A DNA stretch of 64,000 nt from Actinostola sp. cb2023 (GCA_033675265.1 JAUJYZ010001428.1:41001-105000), one strand, 5' to 3'. Shown: positions 11,776-27,996, numbered from the stretch's first letter. Program-made: numbers and translations. The notes: generated by a model not told the origin, from the sequence alone.

Positions 11776-12870
11776 CGTACATTTGGTGTTTCTCTACAAG
11801 ACTTTAGAACTTCAAAGAAAAACGCAGCTGGATATATTCATAATGTATGGATAAGACGTCGCATGCATGACATTGTGTTAGTCACAATTCGCGTTGGTTA
11901 TTCTGAGCTTCCTGTACTGTCAAATAAAATCAATTAAAACCTGTAGGACGTTTGCTTTGTGTTCAGTGGAGAAAGATCTAGAATGGAGTTGTGCAACCTT
12001 TGGGCTTGAAGATCTGTACCATAATTAACGTTACTATTTTTGGGATTCTGAAATTGAGCTATTGTTTTTTCTTCTTCTTTTTTCTCTTTTCGTTTCTTTT
12101 CATATTTTTTTTCATATTTTTTTTCATTTCTTTTCCTTTTTTCCCCCTTTTTTTCCTTGTTAATTTCTTTTTTCTTTAATTTTTTTCGATTTTTTTAATC
12201 GAGCGAATTTAGAATTTTACAAGATGAGCTACGAGGCCAGCTGCACAGGCCATGGTATGAATGTGATAAGCCTAATGAGGATAGAAAACCCAGCAAAGAT
12301 CAAATACGCCGAAATTCATAAAGGCGTATTTTTAGTTTGGCGATACGAGACGTTTCTGGTACAAATTATCACTGTCATCTAAAACAGTACCTAGAAATAA
12401 ACATTTTTGGAAAGCCTCTTTGCTGTAGACAAAATATCATCGGAGTTATGACAGATTATGAATAGAGAGTTTTGTATGTATTTTTCAAGTGAGTCCTAAC
12501 GAGCCTCGTTTTGGCGCAATTTCACAATTTCAAATGTTCATATCTTCTTAAGGATTTATTATTTGGTTTCAAAACACACACATAGTATTAACGTGATCAC
12601 ATTCTATCATATCAAATATTTACTCTTCCCAAAATAATATTTTTTGGCTTTTATGCAAATTAGAAGCAGCCATTATGAATTCGGTCTATAGTATTTACAC
12701 CAATACGCAAGCAAAGATGGCCGCGAAACACAATATTAAAGTGCCTATAAATGGAGCACAATTTATACTGCAGAATCTCGCAGACTTCCTTCGCCGATTC
12801 CTTCATCCGGTTATAATTCGCTCTCCTTCAAACATCGAATAATCACAAGAATGAAACCTGACTGGCCCTG
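11776..12870. other. Intergenic, with a T/C-rich tract at 12060-12195
   Basis: I see no gene. A pyrimidine-rich stretch similar in character to 11040-11215 lies at 12060-12195. The remainder is unremarkable AT-rich sequence. Confidence 0.5.
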
Positions 12871-12871
12871 T

Positions 12872-12974
12872 GGCAATAAATTGACTGACGTCTTGGATGT
12901 TAGGCCTTCATCGAATTCCCTCCATTATTATACACCGAAGGACTAACGACCGAAACGTCAATAAATTTATTGCC
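12872..12974. repeat. Palindrome with CGAAACGTCA core, possible PLE terminus
   Basis: The arms ggcaataaattgactgacgtc and the complement of gaaacgtcaataaatttattgcc face each other around about 55 bp. The motif ctaacgaccgaaacgtca resembles the degenerate hammerhead-like ends seen near 11371-11399 and 13140-13400. Assignment to PLE is inference. Confidence 0.4.
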
Positions 12975-13085
12975 TTTGTATACGGCGATCAGAGTTTCGT
13001 TCTATACACGTTTTATATGCATTGTAAACTTGGTCTGAAAAGCCCTCACTGGAAGCACTAGCGAGTACACTAGTATGGGCTGCGT

Positions 13086-13480
13086 CGGTGTATAATGATA
13101 AATTCAATGGTTTTTAAAGGAAATCGATACATAACATCGTAAAAAAGAGTATAACTTTACTGAGACGTTTCGAGCCATAGCCTTAGCCGTAGCCGAAGGG
13201 CTAAAGGGCCGTTTACACGGGCCATTTTATCGGCGATTTTGTCGGCGATTCAGTATCGGCGATTTTATTGCAACCACAAATCGCCCGTGTAAACTACCGG
13301 CGATTTAGCGGCGATATTGTGCAACTTGGCGGCGATAAATTTGCCGACAAAATCGCCTGTGTAACTGAACGGCCCTTAAGGATCGAAACGTCAGTAAAGT
13401 TAAGGATGAAGTTAAGTACTTTTTTACGGTGTTTTAGATTTCCTTTAACCGTTGATTATTACTTATTACGCATCAGAGAT
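13086..13480. mobile_element. Long palindrome (possible PLE/foldback terminus) hosting a MITE
   Basis: The left arm (about 13086-13204: aaaggaaatc, cgtaaaaaag, ttactgagacgtttcga) and the right arm (about 13377-13480: tcgaaacgtcagtaaag, cttttttacggtgtttta, gatttccttt) are reverse complements. The centre is interrupted by the 172-bp element at 13205-13376. The GAAACGTC core is of the PLE-hammerhead type, but I see no intact ribozyme. Confidence 0.55.
13205..13376. mobile_element. Harbinger-type MITE with TAA target-site duplication
   Basis: The termini agggccgtttacacgg and (c)tgtgtaactgaacggccct are inverted repeats, flanked by TAA at 13202-13204 and 13377-13379. Subterminal copies of ttgtcggcga / tcgccgacaa-type words (gcggcgat, cggcgatt) recur inside. 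A 3-bp TAA duplication is characteristic of PIF/Harbinger elements. Confidence 0.7.
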
Positions 13481-14600
13481 CGCGGTGTTATAGAGACTGT
13501 CTGTCTTACCTCAGAGAAAACGGGGTAACATACAATCTAATTGGCGGATGCTATTATAATAAAAACGCATACATTAAAAACGATTTGGATTCTTGTTTTA
13601 ATAATGGAGTTGCAAAACACACACTTTATAGATTCTTTTCTCCATAGTCAAATCACGGGTTGTAATGAAATGAATGCAAGTATTAGATTACATTAAGGGT
13701 TTTATGTACGTAGCGTTAAAATGTAGAAGGAATCAAAAATATTGTTTTCATTTTGTACTAAACAATATTGTGCTTCAGGTTTCAGCAGTCTGAACAACAG
13801 CGGGATCAACAAGCATGTTTGCTTGACATTAGTTTAACAGGGCCGTACACAGCACAGGGGCAAGGGGCCAGATGTCCCCTGGCAAAGCGAGAAAGACACC
13901 AAAAATTAAAAGAACTAACGGTACTCAGTATTTTTTTTTGTTGTTGTTGTTAAATACGTACTGCCCCCTCTTGGATTTTGGGTAATTATACGGCCCTGTT
14001 TAACCACCTCTTAATAACGATAAATTGCGTCACCATAACATTATTTAAAATATACGAAAATATCACCCAAATACAGACACATAAAACCAGATGTCAATTT
14101 GTGTTTTTTTTTTTTGTAGTTACAAAAAGAAGCAGCAGAACATTTCAAATGTTTTTCAAGAGAGAGAATTAATACGACCCAGAAAAAATCGCCCGCGAGT
14201 CTGCCTTGAGTACGCGTCATCTATCTGTCTGTCTGTCCTCTTGTTGCATTGGTGATAAAAATGAACCAATCAGCGTGCGATAAAATTTACGAGTTTTTGT
14301 GAAAATAACTAGTGCATCAGAAACGATAACAACAATACAAATATTTGAAATCGTAAAAAGACGACATGTAGTTCTTGGACGTTACGTCATTGCCGCCATC
14401 AGTTGGGTTCCAGATACAAAGCATTCCTCATTAGCTTCTCTTGTTGGTTCATCCAACATGGCGGCTGAATCTTTGTTGTTTTATTTCTCAAGGGATTTCC
14501 GGTCACGTGGGTGCAATTGACTACTGTATTTTAATTTCAAAATACTATCTTTGCAAACACTGTTTGTTTAATGCTCTATATAAGGTACAAATATCGTACG
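13481..14600. other. Intergenic, no recognisable feature
   Basis: I see short unrelated open frames only. There is an aacatggcggct motif at about 14456. Nothing else stands out. Confidence 0.45.
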
Positions 14601-14625
14601 TTCATTCATTCATTCATTCATTCAT

Positions 14626-14661
<36 letters not shown>

Positions 14662-14806
14662 TCGTACGCGTTTATTCATTCGTTCCTTGATTCGTTCGTT
14701 CGTTCGTTCCGTGATTCGTTCGTTCGTTCCGTGATTCGTTCGTTCGTTCGTTCCGTGATTCGTTCGTTCCGTGATTCGTTTGTTCGTCCGTTCATTCATT
14801 CATTTG
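14601..14806. repeat. Compound tetranucleotide microsatellite (ATTC/TTTC/TTCG)
   Basis: (ATTC)n passes into (TTTC)n at about 14627 and then into a longer-period repeat of gattcgttcgttcgttccgt from about 14690 to 14780. Translation on either strand gives artefactual repetitive frames. Confidence 0.9.
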
Positions 14807-17656
<2,850 letters not shown>

Positions 17657-17855
17657 TATGACCCCTCATTATTATTATTAATATTATCAATGTTAACAAT
17701 CAAAGATCCCGTAAGTTTTTGAAAAGTAATCCTTATTATGATATGACCCCTCAGGAAATATTGCAAAGCTAAAGTAATTCTGAGTATATAAATTGCCTTG
17801 CTCATATGGAGTTTTACATGTAATTTGCCATATTGTTATATTATCATATTGTATA

Positions 17856-18142
17856 TACACTCAATTGCAGAAACGTTGTAGTATACATTTATACAAATAT
17901 CTAATGAGATACAAGATATCTAATGAGATACAAAGCGTGAAACATCGCTTATTTTCTTCTAATATATCAGAATCACCAATTTTAGATTAGTATCGCATCT
18001 AGGATTAAGGACAACACAATAATTTTCAGCACTATTTTGTGCTTAAACAGTTGTATTTTAGCATGTTTGACATTTTGCATGTCATTAGATATTTGTATAT
18101 TTGTATAAATGTATACTACAACGTTTCTGCAATTGAGTGTAC
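17856..18142. mobile_element. MITE copy 1 (long terminal inverted repeats, TA site)
   Basis: The element begins tacactcaattgcagaaacg and ends with the complement (cgtttctgcaattgagtgta). The terminal inverted repeats run for about 60 bp, including gtagtatacatttatacaaa. It sits at TA dinucleotides, as for Tc1/mariner-type elements. A second copy lies at 28778-29052. Confidence 0.85.
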
Positions 18143-18372
18143 ATACACTGAGCAATATGCAGAAATTCTGATCCTTTTGACTAAAATACACATATATCAA
18201 AGACCTACATTAAATCATGGGATAGCTTCCATGATATTTTTTTCATAAAGCCTCGCTGGCAGACAACTAGAAAAAAATATCAGCGTAGCCATCCCATAAT
18301 TTTAAGTAGGTTTTTGATATATATGCATTTTTGTCAAATGGATCAGAATTTCTGCATATTGCTGTATGTATA
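18143..18372. mobile_element. Second, different MITE directly adjoining copy 1
   Basis: The ends gcaatatgcagaaattctga and tcagaatttctgcatattgc are inverted repeats. The homology continues inward (tatatcaaagacctac versus gtaggtttttgatata, then tgggatagct versus agccatccca). The left end starts at the last bases of the preceding MITE, so one inserted at the edge of the other. Confidence 0.75.
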
Positions 18373-21300
18373 CTGATTTTTATATTTTCATATTATCATA
18401 GTCATTTTTATGTGTCTATACTGCTAGCTTAGCACACTATGTTTAAAAAAGATTATTATCACCTACAATTTTGGAGTTTGCGTTGCGAAACCGTTAATTC
18501 CATAAGATTAAAAAAAAGAAAAGATATAATATATAAAATAAAGCAAAACAGATCTACCGGCAATCTCTGAAGTCAAGTGTTTGTGAGCGTAACACAACAC
18601 ACGTACAAGAGTTAACAAAATGCAAAACTGAGCACAACAGACGTATAGTTGATCGGATATGTAACTCTACAACGACACAGCTCACAGGGAATACAGCCTT
18701 CATTTAGCCCTCTTAGCTAAGTTAATTGAACTATGCATAATATACACACAAAGATAGATCTTCAGCATATTAGATTTCAAAAGACATTCTTTATCCAACA
18801 GTTTTTGGGCAACAGGAAGTTATAACTGCAAAATTCGACACTCGAACAGAGGAACATAGCATTCATTTTCTCCGCTATTATTCAACGAAATAAGCCTAAA
18901 CTTCGTCAGAATGCTGGTGAATATCAGATCTTTAGAATTGTATCATTAGATATAGTTTTCATACGACATTTTGTCCACAGGAAGGCATATATCTCATATA
19001 TACAAAATATACGCCAAGATATCCTTGCCAAAATAGACTGCTTTACTGCGTAACACCTAACCAAGCGATTTTGATCAAACTTCACAGTAGTAAGGCAATA
19101 TGTACTCTTTTAGCTCTGCAATTTTCATAAGAGTCACAAGGTTTGTTTTTGAGAAATTTGGGTTTGTTTAACTATACGAGAGTTTGAAAAAGTCAACTTA
19201 CGAGATCTTAAAGGAGGGCCGTATCATGCAGCAAGGCGAAACATTTCCTACTGAACACAATAGAGAGGATCGAATAGCCTGAGGAATTGTGAGTCCGGTG
19301 ACGAGTTAAAGATATCTCTGTAATTTCCAACCACGCGGGGAGGAGCCGGCTTCTTAACTTATTCAGTAGTGTTTGGATACAGCATGGGGGTAAGCTGAAT
19401 ATCATGAATGATAAGGAACCAAGGGGTCGTGCATATACGTAACATGATTGGCTACAATTACGATCCCCTAAGGGTGTAACTCTATTGAGTTGTAACGAAG
19501 CACAACTAAGCTGAATTTATTATTTTCTAGTCTGGTAGGAATGCTAATTGCAACAGTAGTACGCTTGTTAAGTAACAGCTACAAATGTTGTTGTTATTTT
19601 AAGCCGTAAAATCACAAGAATTATAACAGAGATGATAGAGATGGTTCAATCCATGATCACATATCAATGAATTAAAAACAAAAACAAAACATAAAAAGTG
19701 GCAAAGTAGAGAGATTTTATTAATAACTCTACTTGAAATACTAGCAAAACGTAAACAATCTGCAAGTTTTTCAATGCTTTATAGTGTTCAAACTCCCCAG
19801 CTGTATTCAACTTAGCTTTATACATAAGTTTTGAACTGTTTGTTCAAGCTTATCCGATGCGAAAAATGTGTTTGTGCCGCCTGTAACGTACCATCAAAAT
19901 GTATCAAAAGTTCGCTGTCTGAGCTCAGGATCTCGAGGTAGTCGTTCTCTCTCTTCGTGTACAAATAGTTTCCATTAGTTTGACTTATATATATGCCGTG
20001 ACGCTCGCCGCGCTGTAACCACGCAGTGGGAAGTTCGCTAACTTTCTGAAGCGTAACGTCTACTGCGACAACATCAGACGAGAGCCGGGTGCTGTTTTTT
20101 TAGCTGTAGCAAAACAGTTAACTTTCTTTTTAGTAATATTAGTTGTACACTATGACAAGCAGTTTTGGCAACAAATATCGAGTACAATAAAGCATAACAC
20201 AATTCTCTGCTATGAAACCTAGAAGGCACCTTTAGTCACAACAACAGAAACAACAACAGAATATACTTAGAATAAAGTTAATTGCCACTAATCTAGCTAT
20301 CTTACCTTCAAGATATCTCTCGTCAGTCAGTGTATTCGAAGAGTCTCGGCAAAGAACACCAACTTGGGGGAATTTGAGAGACAGTGAAGTTTGCCAGAGA
20401 ATGATTTAGCAGGGAATGTCTGTTCGTGTCTGAGCTCAGACTAATCATAGGACACCTACTGCGAAAGCATCAGACCCTCATGTAAGAACTCATTAAATAT
20501 TGAATGATTCGCATCGTAAAATCAACAGAAATGTTACGTTTACGGCTGCTGTTTCTCAAAAATAGCCAATCAGAGCGAAGCGGAAAGTGCAATTATGTTG
20601 CCAAACAATCGGCTGTCAATCATCGTGTGGGTTGTTGGGTTTCTCCTGACATTCAAATGGTATATGCAACAACAATTTTTTTTTTTGCAATTGTTACCAG
20701 TTGTTCAAATGACGATTCTACAACAAGATTGCCATCCAAATAAAAATGGTTGTGTTGCTCTTGATCTCAAGAAAACTTAGTTAACTCGGAATATTACTTG
20801 ATTTACAACACAATAACTTTTTTCCGCGGTTCCTTTTGTAGCTAAAGAAGTCGATAAAGCGGCCCAGTGTCTGGGTAGAATAGCAAACAAACTCAGGTTT
20901 CCTTAGCTGAGTTCTGCACAGAACTCTTTGAATATGTATTCGGGGACAAAACTTTGCCCGCCTATGGCAAAACTAATTATTTTACACACATATATATTTT
21001 TACTATAAAATGATGTACTCGAGGCAAAAAATGTTTAAGCCAAAATATTGAAGGTGATGCTGATTATATGCGTCGACCTTCGTCTAGCACTTTCTATCAG
21101 TGCCCTCTGGCAATGCAAAACTAGCTTGTCTTTAACAAACACACGGTATACTAATGAATAGTATGTTATAGTTAGATAGTAATTATTGTGTCTCGCTGTG
21201 GTTATATGGTAACATGTACAAACTATACACACAGCTACTTTTAAAAGAGATTGTCTTGTGAATATTAAATTGTTATACTAAAAAATCCAGAGTACTGCAG

Positions 21301-23679
21301 GATTTTTGACGATCGAAACGGATTCGGAATATCTATTTTACCACATAGTGCTTTCCTTGTATCGTAACCGCTGCTTTGTTTCATTCAGTTCCCGCCCGCT
21401 AAACACTGTCTAGCACTGCATTTCGTTTGCGTCAATTAGAACACAAGAGAGTCGAGTTTACAAAATCACTCAGTCGGTCCGCGGTCTTAGTTCAGACATG
21501 AGTTTTGTTTAGTCAAACTGAAAGATAAAGTTTGATTATCTGCTTATTACAAAACGATATCCAGCCAGACAATGAGTAATCGATCAAACATTTTATCCTG
21601 AGGAATCGAAAATCACCAAAATCACCTGAGTAATAATTAAAACGGTTTGGTAATATAAACTAGGGATAAACTAGAGTACTGATTTGTATCAATAAGAATG
21701 TCATACACCGTTATTCAACAGTGTTGAATAATATCAATATAGTATTCACAAGACAAACCTTTTTAAACGTAACAACCCATTGTAATACAGCAATTTTTAG
21801 TAATAGTATAGTATTCAAACAGAACAGAATTCGATCGGCTAAATATTATTTGCAATTAGAAACTTGGCGCTCAGCCGTAGATCATCTTCTGCTTACATGC
21901 CAAAGTTACGTTTCAGTAAGTTTTAAAACAACAACTTTATAGTCAAAACTTTCTTCAAGTGAAATTTACTGAGTCAAATCTTGAGTATAGACGAAAGAAC
22001 AAAAATGACACAGTCGGGGAAAAGTTTCAAAGAAAGATTCTGAAAAGAGAAACTCAAAGATGACATTCATTTGATACTAGCTGTATCATTGAAGCGCAAC
22101 CCAGACAACTACAACTAGCTCACGCAATTGTATATTAACCCGGCCCTCTGTGCGGTCGGTAGACTGTAACTTATCAGTAGAGCTACTTATAGAGCTATAC
22201 GTGACTTTAGCTTTGGACTTGAATCAATCGTTCAAAATAAAACAAATCTTTTATTTGAGCATCCTCGCAATAATGTTTTTGTAAACAAATTGTTAGGAGC
22301 AGAATTCAATAAGTGAAAAACGTTGTTAAGGATTACGAAGGTAAACTTTGCGTTGAAAAATCTGTTTGCTATTCAGTGTGACGGAGATTTATTTTATTGC
22401 CTTTCTTGTTTATCTCTCTAGAAGATCGAAAACGAATTACTGGTTTTAACACTAACGTACGGCAACCATTTTGTGGTTGCGAGTTTTGGTATTTTGTGGT
22501 AATTCTGTCGTTAGCCATATAACAAAGCACTTCTCCTTGGAAACCTCTTCTTCCCAAGGCATTTTAGTGTTTTATATAGACGCTTGGTGAATAGATAGTA
22601 GCTTGCAAGAATTATACCGCGTGTTTGTAAAACTACTGAGATACGATATTTACAAAGTCATCGCTCACAAGGCTCAACCGTATAATTTTAGCATTTTATA
22701 ATTAAAATTTAAAAATTGTAAAAACATTTTAAGATTTTAAAAACATATTATAATTTTAAAATTATTTTATTATCATGATTTTAAAATGATTTTAAAATTA
22801 TTAAATTTTAAAAGGCTTTGTCCACACAACACGCCGGTTTCGATTTGAAAACAATTTTTTCTCCGTTTTGCCCTCAGTTACCGTAATTCTGCACAAACGT
22901 TTCGTAATTAAAAGCCGAGTCCAACTATCAATTCCAAAAACATTCTTACTTTTTGGCTATTAAATATCCTAATTGGAAACTGAGCATGCTGAAATTACGT
23001 AAATGTGGCTGTAGTTTGAAACGATTTTTACGGTTTGTTGGTGGGTGGACAGCTTTAGACAACTGTAACTTTCGTCCTATCTATTTCTACCATTTCAAAC
23101 TTTCCGCATTTACTAATTCTGAACCAATCAAAAAGCGTGCAGATGCATCTCATCCAATCAAACTCTTTCAATTCGGCACAGTACCGTAACTTAGCTATAG
23201 AAGAGTTCATGAAGGCATATCTCAAACATGTTACGTGTTTTTATGTTCACAGGACAACGATAATGCTTTCAGTTGCTTGTAGAGTTTCCTATGGCATGTT
23301 TGACATTACGTTCAGCTCTAACTTGATTCAGGCAAAGTACGTTATTACAAACCAAGATGGCGTCCTGTGACGTCGTCACAAACCAAGATGGCGTCCTCCG
23401 TGGCTCAACTTTCAATGCGAAATAAAATTCAAGAATACAGAGAGACAATGTTTATCAAAATGGATCTTTATTTGATATATTTGGCCAGGGTTCATTTGGG
23501 ATATATTTAGTTTGAACACCAGGGGGGTTTTCTTTGATGATTGACCGGTTCTTTTCAACCAACTCTGAAAGTAAACATCCATTGTATCTTACACGGTCAG
23601 TACGTGACTCCACTTTCAAGGTGGCAGAAAAAGACACTCACCATACAGTACTAAATCGTAGCAGCTATTGTTTTATGCA
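18373..23679. other. Long intergenic stretch, no gene recognised
   Basis: I see no conserved protein frame or RNA gene. Two items are visible. An extremely AT-rich stretch at about 22677-22815 is built from attttaaaa words. A near-direct duplication of caaaccaagatggcgtcct lies at 23350-23395. The rest is plain AT-rich sequence with short random frames. Confidence 0.45.
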
Positions 23680-23829
23680 TACACTCATTTCGATAAAGTT
23701 AGTCACCCGAAGCTTCGAAGGTGAGACCAAGAAGGACCATGGGTACATACATTTTAACCAACCCAGGATCCTCATCGGTCTCACCTTCGAAGCTTTACGG
23801 GTGACTAATTTTATCGAAATGAGTGTGTA
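23680..23829. mobile_element. 150-bp MITE with near-perfect 50-bp arms
   Basis: The left end tacactcatttcgataaagt continues to cgaagcttcgaaggtgagacc. The right half is the complement (ggtctcaccttcgaagcttt ... cgaaatgagtgtgta). The terminal TACACTC resembles that of the 17856 element, but the arms differ. Confidence 0.8.
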
Positions 23830-25818
23830 CAATCATAGACAAATGAACCGTCTACCACGAGATGCATGAGACTCATGCAATTGCAAAATCTTGAGTGGCA
23901 CATTTATACATTGAGTTCAGCGACGGCGATTTTGAATCATCGAAAACAATCGCTTTTTTCAAAGTTGCCAGTTTATTTTTTTGTTTTTGCCTGTATGAAT
24001 CAAAGAATCTCTCTATATATTGCAAAACGCCTCAGTGCCGGACAATATGTGCTCAATATGGATTTTTTGAAGCCAAGCAAAATACCTAGCAGATCGCAGT
24101 AAGAAACCCTACACTGAACTTGACTTACTTATACTGACATATGAATGAACTGCAAATGAAGTCAATGAACGATCCTCGTTTAAAGTTATGCCGTTAACTT
24201 AGGCAATTATACTACAGGATGATATGAAGCCCAGTATTGCTGGAGTAAAGAAATCTTGTGAAGAAAGAGAATTTTCAGGTATGTGTATATGTCTAATTAT
24301 AAAATTTTCTTTCTTAATTTCGTTACCTAGGTAATCACGTAAAGCCGGCGAGAAGGCATAGTTTACTTTGCAAAACTCAGTGATCTAGCAAAAGAAAGTT
24401 GCCTGGAAAAGCTAGCTATAGTTTCGTGCAATTCTCGCAACAGCAGATAACTCATTCTAGATCTTGCTGAGCCCATTCAATTCAGTCAGCAAGCGGTCTC
24501 CCCAGTTTGACTGAGCTCAGGAGTTTGGCTGTTTCGGGAATGCTGTGCCATATAATGACAAATTAAGGTCATTATTTTCTTTCAGTTGACCACATTGGTT
24601 TAGTTTTGTTCGGAACTTCAGTTCGATTTTTATCACAGAATGTTCGCCCTGCCGGTAGTAGCTTGTTTACATTTTAGTTGTCTTAATTACGAAGTCATTC
24701 ACGAGAAGTCACACGGGTAGCACAGTACAGAATCGTCCTCATTTGTATATTTTCTAAGCTACACTACTCAGTCCTATCTTCAAAATTATACTAGTAAAAC
24801 ATCAAGTTATACATCATTGGATTGTCTCGAGTAAATCCCATCTAGATCAGACGCAAATCAATATTGTCTATATTATATACAGTATTTCTGTGAATGCACG
24901 AATGTATCAGTTTGAATAAAGCTACAGGAAAGAAGTAAACTATACGGTTTTAAAATATCACAAAAGAAAAAAAATCACTACAAAAAAAAACCGATTTCCA
25001 AGATTTTCGATGGCATCGATCGACTAGCTCAGAATACAAAATAAATCAAAGTTCCAGTGTAGAAGCAATACTCTATACTTGGTATCGATTGTATCAACGG
25101 TGTTTAAACTATAGAAACAACTCTGGAACAATAAATAGGCGGGCCTCGCCTTAGGATATTCTAAGTTATAGTTTAAACAATGGATCTTTATTGTTTTTAC
25201 AACGGAAAACAAAGCCGACATAAACAATGGTGATTTGGATTCGAACTAGGAAGCGATCGAAAAATTGCACTGCCATACTTATTTACCTCCCCACATCAAA
25301 CACGTACATAAACTTGTCGTCATATAATTGGTCTTTATTATACACTTTAAGAAGAGATAATGGCTGGCCTATAGTCTAGAGAATTTCACGCTGATGGCAC
25401 GTTCTTTCCGCTTGCTTTTGTAATGAAAGAAGACAAATGTAGAAAGTCATTGATATGATTGAGGTTCTTGTAGCTTGTACATGAGTGATAGCCTTGTTCA
25501 CAGGATATATAGCTTCTTGAGTTTCTTCATTCACACCTAAACATGTTTAGCTAAACTGAGTTGTTTTATTCTAGAACGAAACTTTAAAGGAGTCAAACTC
25601 CGGGGTCAATCGAAATGCTTGAATTTATACTGTGTAAGATAAAGGAAAGTTTACGTCCAGTTTTTGCATCGATCGCCAAAGGCTATGCATGCAGCGTTTG
25701 TAGATAATTTTCTAAACCTATTTAGCTAAATCAGTTTAAAACAAGGCCTTGGTGACTGTGAATGGGGCACAATTGTAAGCATTGTTTTCGACACGTTTTT
25801 CGACACGTTTTTCGTTTT
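23830..25818. other. Intergenic, no recognisable feature
   Basis: I see no gene, RNA gene or strong repeat in this stretch; the frames are short and lack protein-like composition. Confidence 0.4.
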
Positions 25819-26035
25819 CCGTTTTCACAATGAAATAAGATATCTTGTGATTGCGCTTATGCTTGCGTCAGGTCCGTTTTCACAGTGAAATAAGACCTCT
25901 TGTGGTTGTGCAGTATGCTTGTGTCAGGCCCGTTTTCACAGTGACATAAGACCTCTTGTGATTGCCCTTATGCTTGCGTCAGGCCCGTTTTCACTGTGAC
26001 TTTAGGCCTCGTGTGCTTACGCTTATGCTTCCAAT
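25819..26035. repeat. Tandem repeat, four diverged units of about 55 bp
   Basis: Units start at 25819, 25874, 25930 and 25985 with ccgttttcac and contain ataagacctcttgtg and atgcttgcgtcagg. The last unit is diverged. Confidence 0.85.
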
Positions 26036-26882
26036 CTTTGTAGCCACGTTTGATACAGAGATTTGGCATACTGACAGTTCCGTGACACGTTTTTCGAAAT
26101 CATGCAGATCAATATTCATTTTCCAACAAAGACTTGCAGCTGCTTAGAAATCATGCAAGAAACTGACATCAATGCAGTTATCAGAGAGTCAGGGATTACT
26201 GACTCAGTCAATAGGTGTACGTTCATATTCTCATAAAGGTTTTCCAGATGAAAAGACTACAATACTACAATAAAAAAAGAAGAAATAATAAATAAAAAAA
26301 GGAAAAAATAAATGAATAAAACAGACCTAAGATTTAACATAATAAATCTAATAAATGACTGTTTCAAGTACCTCATCACACCAATGACATTAATTTTACG
26401 TTATTTTTTATAATCGTGCCATAAACATTTTCTTGATTAAATTTAAATGGCTGCTTTTTAGAGATATTTTGAGAAAAACACGTGGCGACGTGTGACGTCA
26501 CTTGGTTTGCAAACGCTGTAGCTTCACTGAAATCATTGCAAATATCGTTCGCTTTTAGCTCTAGTAAACGAAAAGAACAACAAAAGAACAATTTAAATAG
26601 ATGGTTTAAAAGTAAATACATAACAATTTTATTAAATAACAATAATTTTGGAAGTTTTTCAGTATGTTTATCAGTGGTGTCATTACGGTCGTGCAAATTA
26701 ATTAAGTGACGTCACACCGGCCGATATTTTATCTGAATCTGCAGTCAAAGCAATCATTTCACAGACTGATTTTCTTGATGCCTCAATGGTATATGAGGGT
26801 CTGAATGTGGTTAACTGACTACTGACAAACGGCTTTGAAAATAACTGTTTAACTATAAAACTATATAAAACTATATACAGCC
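26036..26882. other. Intergenic sequence leading into the foldback cluster
   Basis: I see no gene. At 26808-26880 it contains ttaactgac words and an (AAACTATATA)-type repeat. The same words resume at 31019-31190, so this looks like the original insertion locus of the cluster 26883-31018. Confidence 0.5.
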
Positions 26883-27735
26883 CAGGAGGGAGGGGGTGAC
26901 TCTATTGTTCAAAAGTGACCGACTGATAGTTACCAGTGTGACGTCACGGCTCGCTGGGATGAATTTCAATATGGCGGCCAGTCTGGTGTTCTTCATGCCG
27001 ACTATAAAACGCTCAATATTCTGTTCAGATCTTCGTGTACAGTGTATGTGTAATTTTTTTTTTAGTTTCTAGAGGTATTAATGTGTAAGAATATCTCTGT
27101 CGAGATAAAAGTAATGCAAGGATTATGTTTTTTTCCCGGAGTGTTAGTCTTGACGGTTATCAATATAGAGAACGAAACCTATCGACCGGGTAAAGGTCTC
27201 GGCTTTCTAGAGAAGCTAAATTAAGTAATTGTTACTTCAAAAAAGGACGTTCTACTTAGAAGGTAATAATCATGGACTGTGTGGAATATGGTGGACGTAC
27301 ATGCTCTGGATCTTTGTATCTTTGCCTCCAAAGTTGTTGTGTACAAAATAAGGACACGATGCACTGTAAACCATTATAATTCGCAAAATCGAAAATTTTC
27401 AAAGCTTCAAATTTGAGACAAATATTACTTTAGAAATACGAAATATCTATAGAAAGCTAGAGAAAACTATAACTGCTGCACTTAGGTTGATTTGTAACCG
27501 AATTTCTTGCGTTTTTAATATTTGAGCACATGTACACCACAGGAAGCCCAAAATTCGAAGACAGAATCATAACATATATGTCATGCTTTTTTAATACTCA
27601 TTCTTTCCAAGACCCTTGTAACAGGAGTGGAACAAACTGCCCAGCCAAGTACATTTGTAGCTTTAAGCCAATTTCTATGATTTATTAATTAGTATATTTA
27701 TTAGTTTATTACTAATTGATATTATTAAATTTATT

Positions 27736-27996
27736 AGAGTTATGGCACTAATAGTGTGCATGATTCCAATAAACTCTTTTCTTTTCTTTCTTTGCATCTA
27801 ATAAACACTGACAGCTGATTAGTAGTGCCCAGGTTTATTGGAATCACTCTAACCCGTGAAACAAAATCTAATAATAATTATTAGTGATTAATAGTCAAAT
27901 CAAAAGAAAAGAAAACAATGGAATTATAAGTGTCTAGTAATATCTACATTTGTACTTCGCTAATATCTGTTTCACGGGTTAAGTGCCATCACTCTA
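27736..27996. mobile_element. MITE (AGAGTGATGGCACTTAACC family) with a nested insertion
   Basis: The outer ends agagttatggcact and agtgccatcactct are inverted repeats. Between 27757 and 27845 there is a second palindrome with ends gattccaataaac and gtttattggaatc. A cleaner member of the same family lies at 42583-42725. Confidence 0.6.
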
